From Anaerolineae bacterium CG2_30_64_16 (lineage in GTDB: Bacteria > Chloroflexota > Anaerolineae > CG2-30-64-16), in NCBI GenBank assembly GCA_001871755.1, contig MNXL01000090.1:1-5067 (forward strand): a stretch of 5,067 nucleotides of DNA, read 5' to 3'. How positions within the stretch are numbered: the first letter of the stretch is position 1; every line of letters begins with the position of its first letter. Under the pieces are notes generated by a model that saw nothing but the letters and a program-made list of their open reading frames with translations, was not told where the DNA came from and did not search any database. The translations under genes were made by a program, and so were the position numbers. Positions 4,906 through 5,067 of the stretch are shown in pieces.

Positions 4906-5067
4906 ATGCACTGCCCATATTGCGGAAGCGCCGAATCGCGGGTGGTGGACACCCGTTCAGCCGGTGAAGCAATCCGCCGACGCCGGGAATGCCAGGCCTG
5001 CCGGAAGCGCTTCACCACCTACGAGCAAATCTCCGAGGCGCTGCTGATCGTCAAGCGTGACGGCCGC
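4906..5067 (+). CDS. nrdR: Transcriptional repressor NrdR, 3'-truncated
   Basis: Zinc-ribbon plus ATP-cone repressor of ribonucleotide reductase genes; it senses ATP/dATP through the cone and binds paired NrdR boxes. Only the first 54 codons are visible, out of the usual 150-160. Residues 1-40 form the zinc ribbon: Cys3 and Cys6 (MHCPYCG), then the VVDTR strand, IRRRREC and Cys29-x2-Cys32 before RFTTYE (35-40). The arginine-rich IRRRR belongs to the DNA-binding part. The loop between the two cysteine pairs is about two residues shorter than in E. coli NrdR (Cys31/Cys34). LLIVKRDGR at the end is the beginning of the ATP cone. It has its own promoter and a pair of NrdR boxes upstream, so autoregulation is likely. 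It is separated from ftsZ by 453 nt with a hairpin and is probably not part of the dcw transcript. Confidence 0.97.
   Translation, partial: MHCPYCGSAESRVVDTRSAGEAIRRRRECQACRKRFTTYEQISEALLIVKRDGR

Noticed and set aside
4544..5047. Long open frame across the ftsZ-nrdR gap
   Set aside because: It runs through hairpins, the promoter and the NrdR boxes, then overlaps nrdR out of frame. Its translation resembles no family known to me.

Overview
The window is a GC-rich bacterial chromosome segment with every gene on the + strand. It holds the downstream end of a division and cell-wall (dcw) cluster, followed by the start of a separate nucleotide-metabolism regulator. The order is ddl (5'-truncated) - ftsQ - ftsA - ftsZ - nrdR (3'-truncated). 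No RNA gene, mobile element, CRISPR array or phage gene was seen. The order ddl-ftsQ-ftsA-ftsZ-nrdR, the very short FtsZ linker and the general look of the proteins suggest Chloroflexota (Anaerolineae/Caldilineae-like). This is an inference from gene order and style, not a database result.

Layout: 1-999 is a D-alanine--D-alanine ligase lacking about its first 40 residues. A 120-nt spacer (1000-1119) contains two overlapping, mutually exclusive stem-loops. ftsQ (1120-2004) is followed after 35 nt by ftsA (2040-3275, GTG start). A 100-nt spacer then leads to ftsZ (3376-4452), which has a near-ideal ribosome binding site. The 453-nt gap 4453-4905 is the regulatory centre of the window. It holds a strong 17-bp hairpin after ftsZ (probable 3' end of the dcw transcript), a second weaker hairpin, an extended -10 promoter, a tandem pair of NrdR-box operators 31 bp apart, a further leader stem-loop and the nrdR ribosome binding site. 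nrdR (4906 to the window end) is cut after 54 codons.

How the genes work together: Ddl makes the D-Ala-D-Ala dipeptide used in the peptidoglycan precursor. FtsZ polymerises into the Z-ring, FtsA tethers it to the membrane through a C-terminal amphipathic helix, and FtsQ links the ring to the extracytoplasmic septal machinery. NrdR represses ribonucleotide reductase genes according to nucleotide state. The operator pair in front of nrdR suggests that it controls its own promoter and anything co-transcribed downstream, outside this window.

I see no undescribed system here; the proteins are conserved housekeeping genes. The points most worth checking are the NrdR operator pair, the alternative hairpins before ftsQ, the strong hairpin without a U-tract after ftsZ, and the compact FtsZ with a divergent T3 loop.
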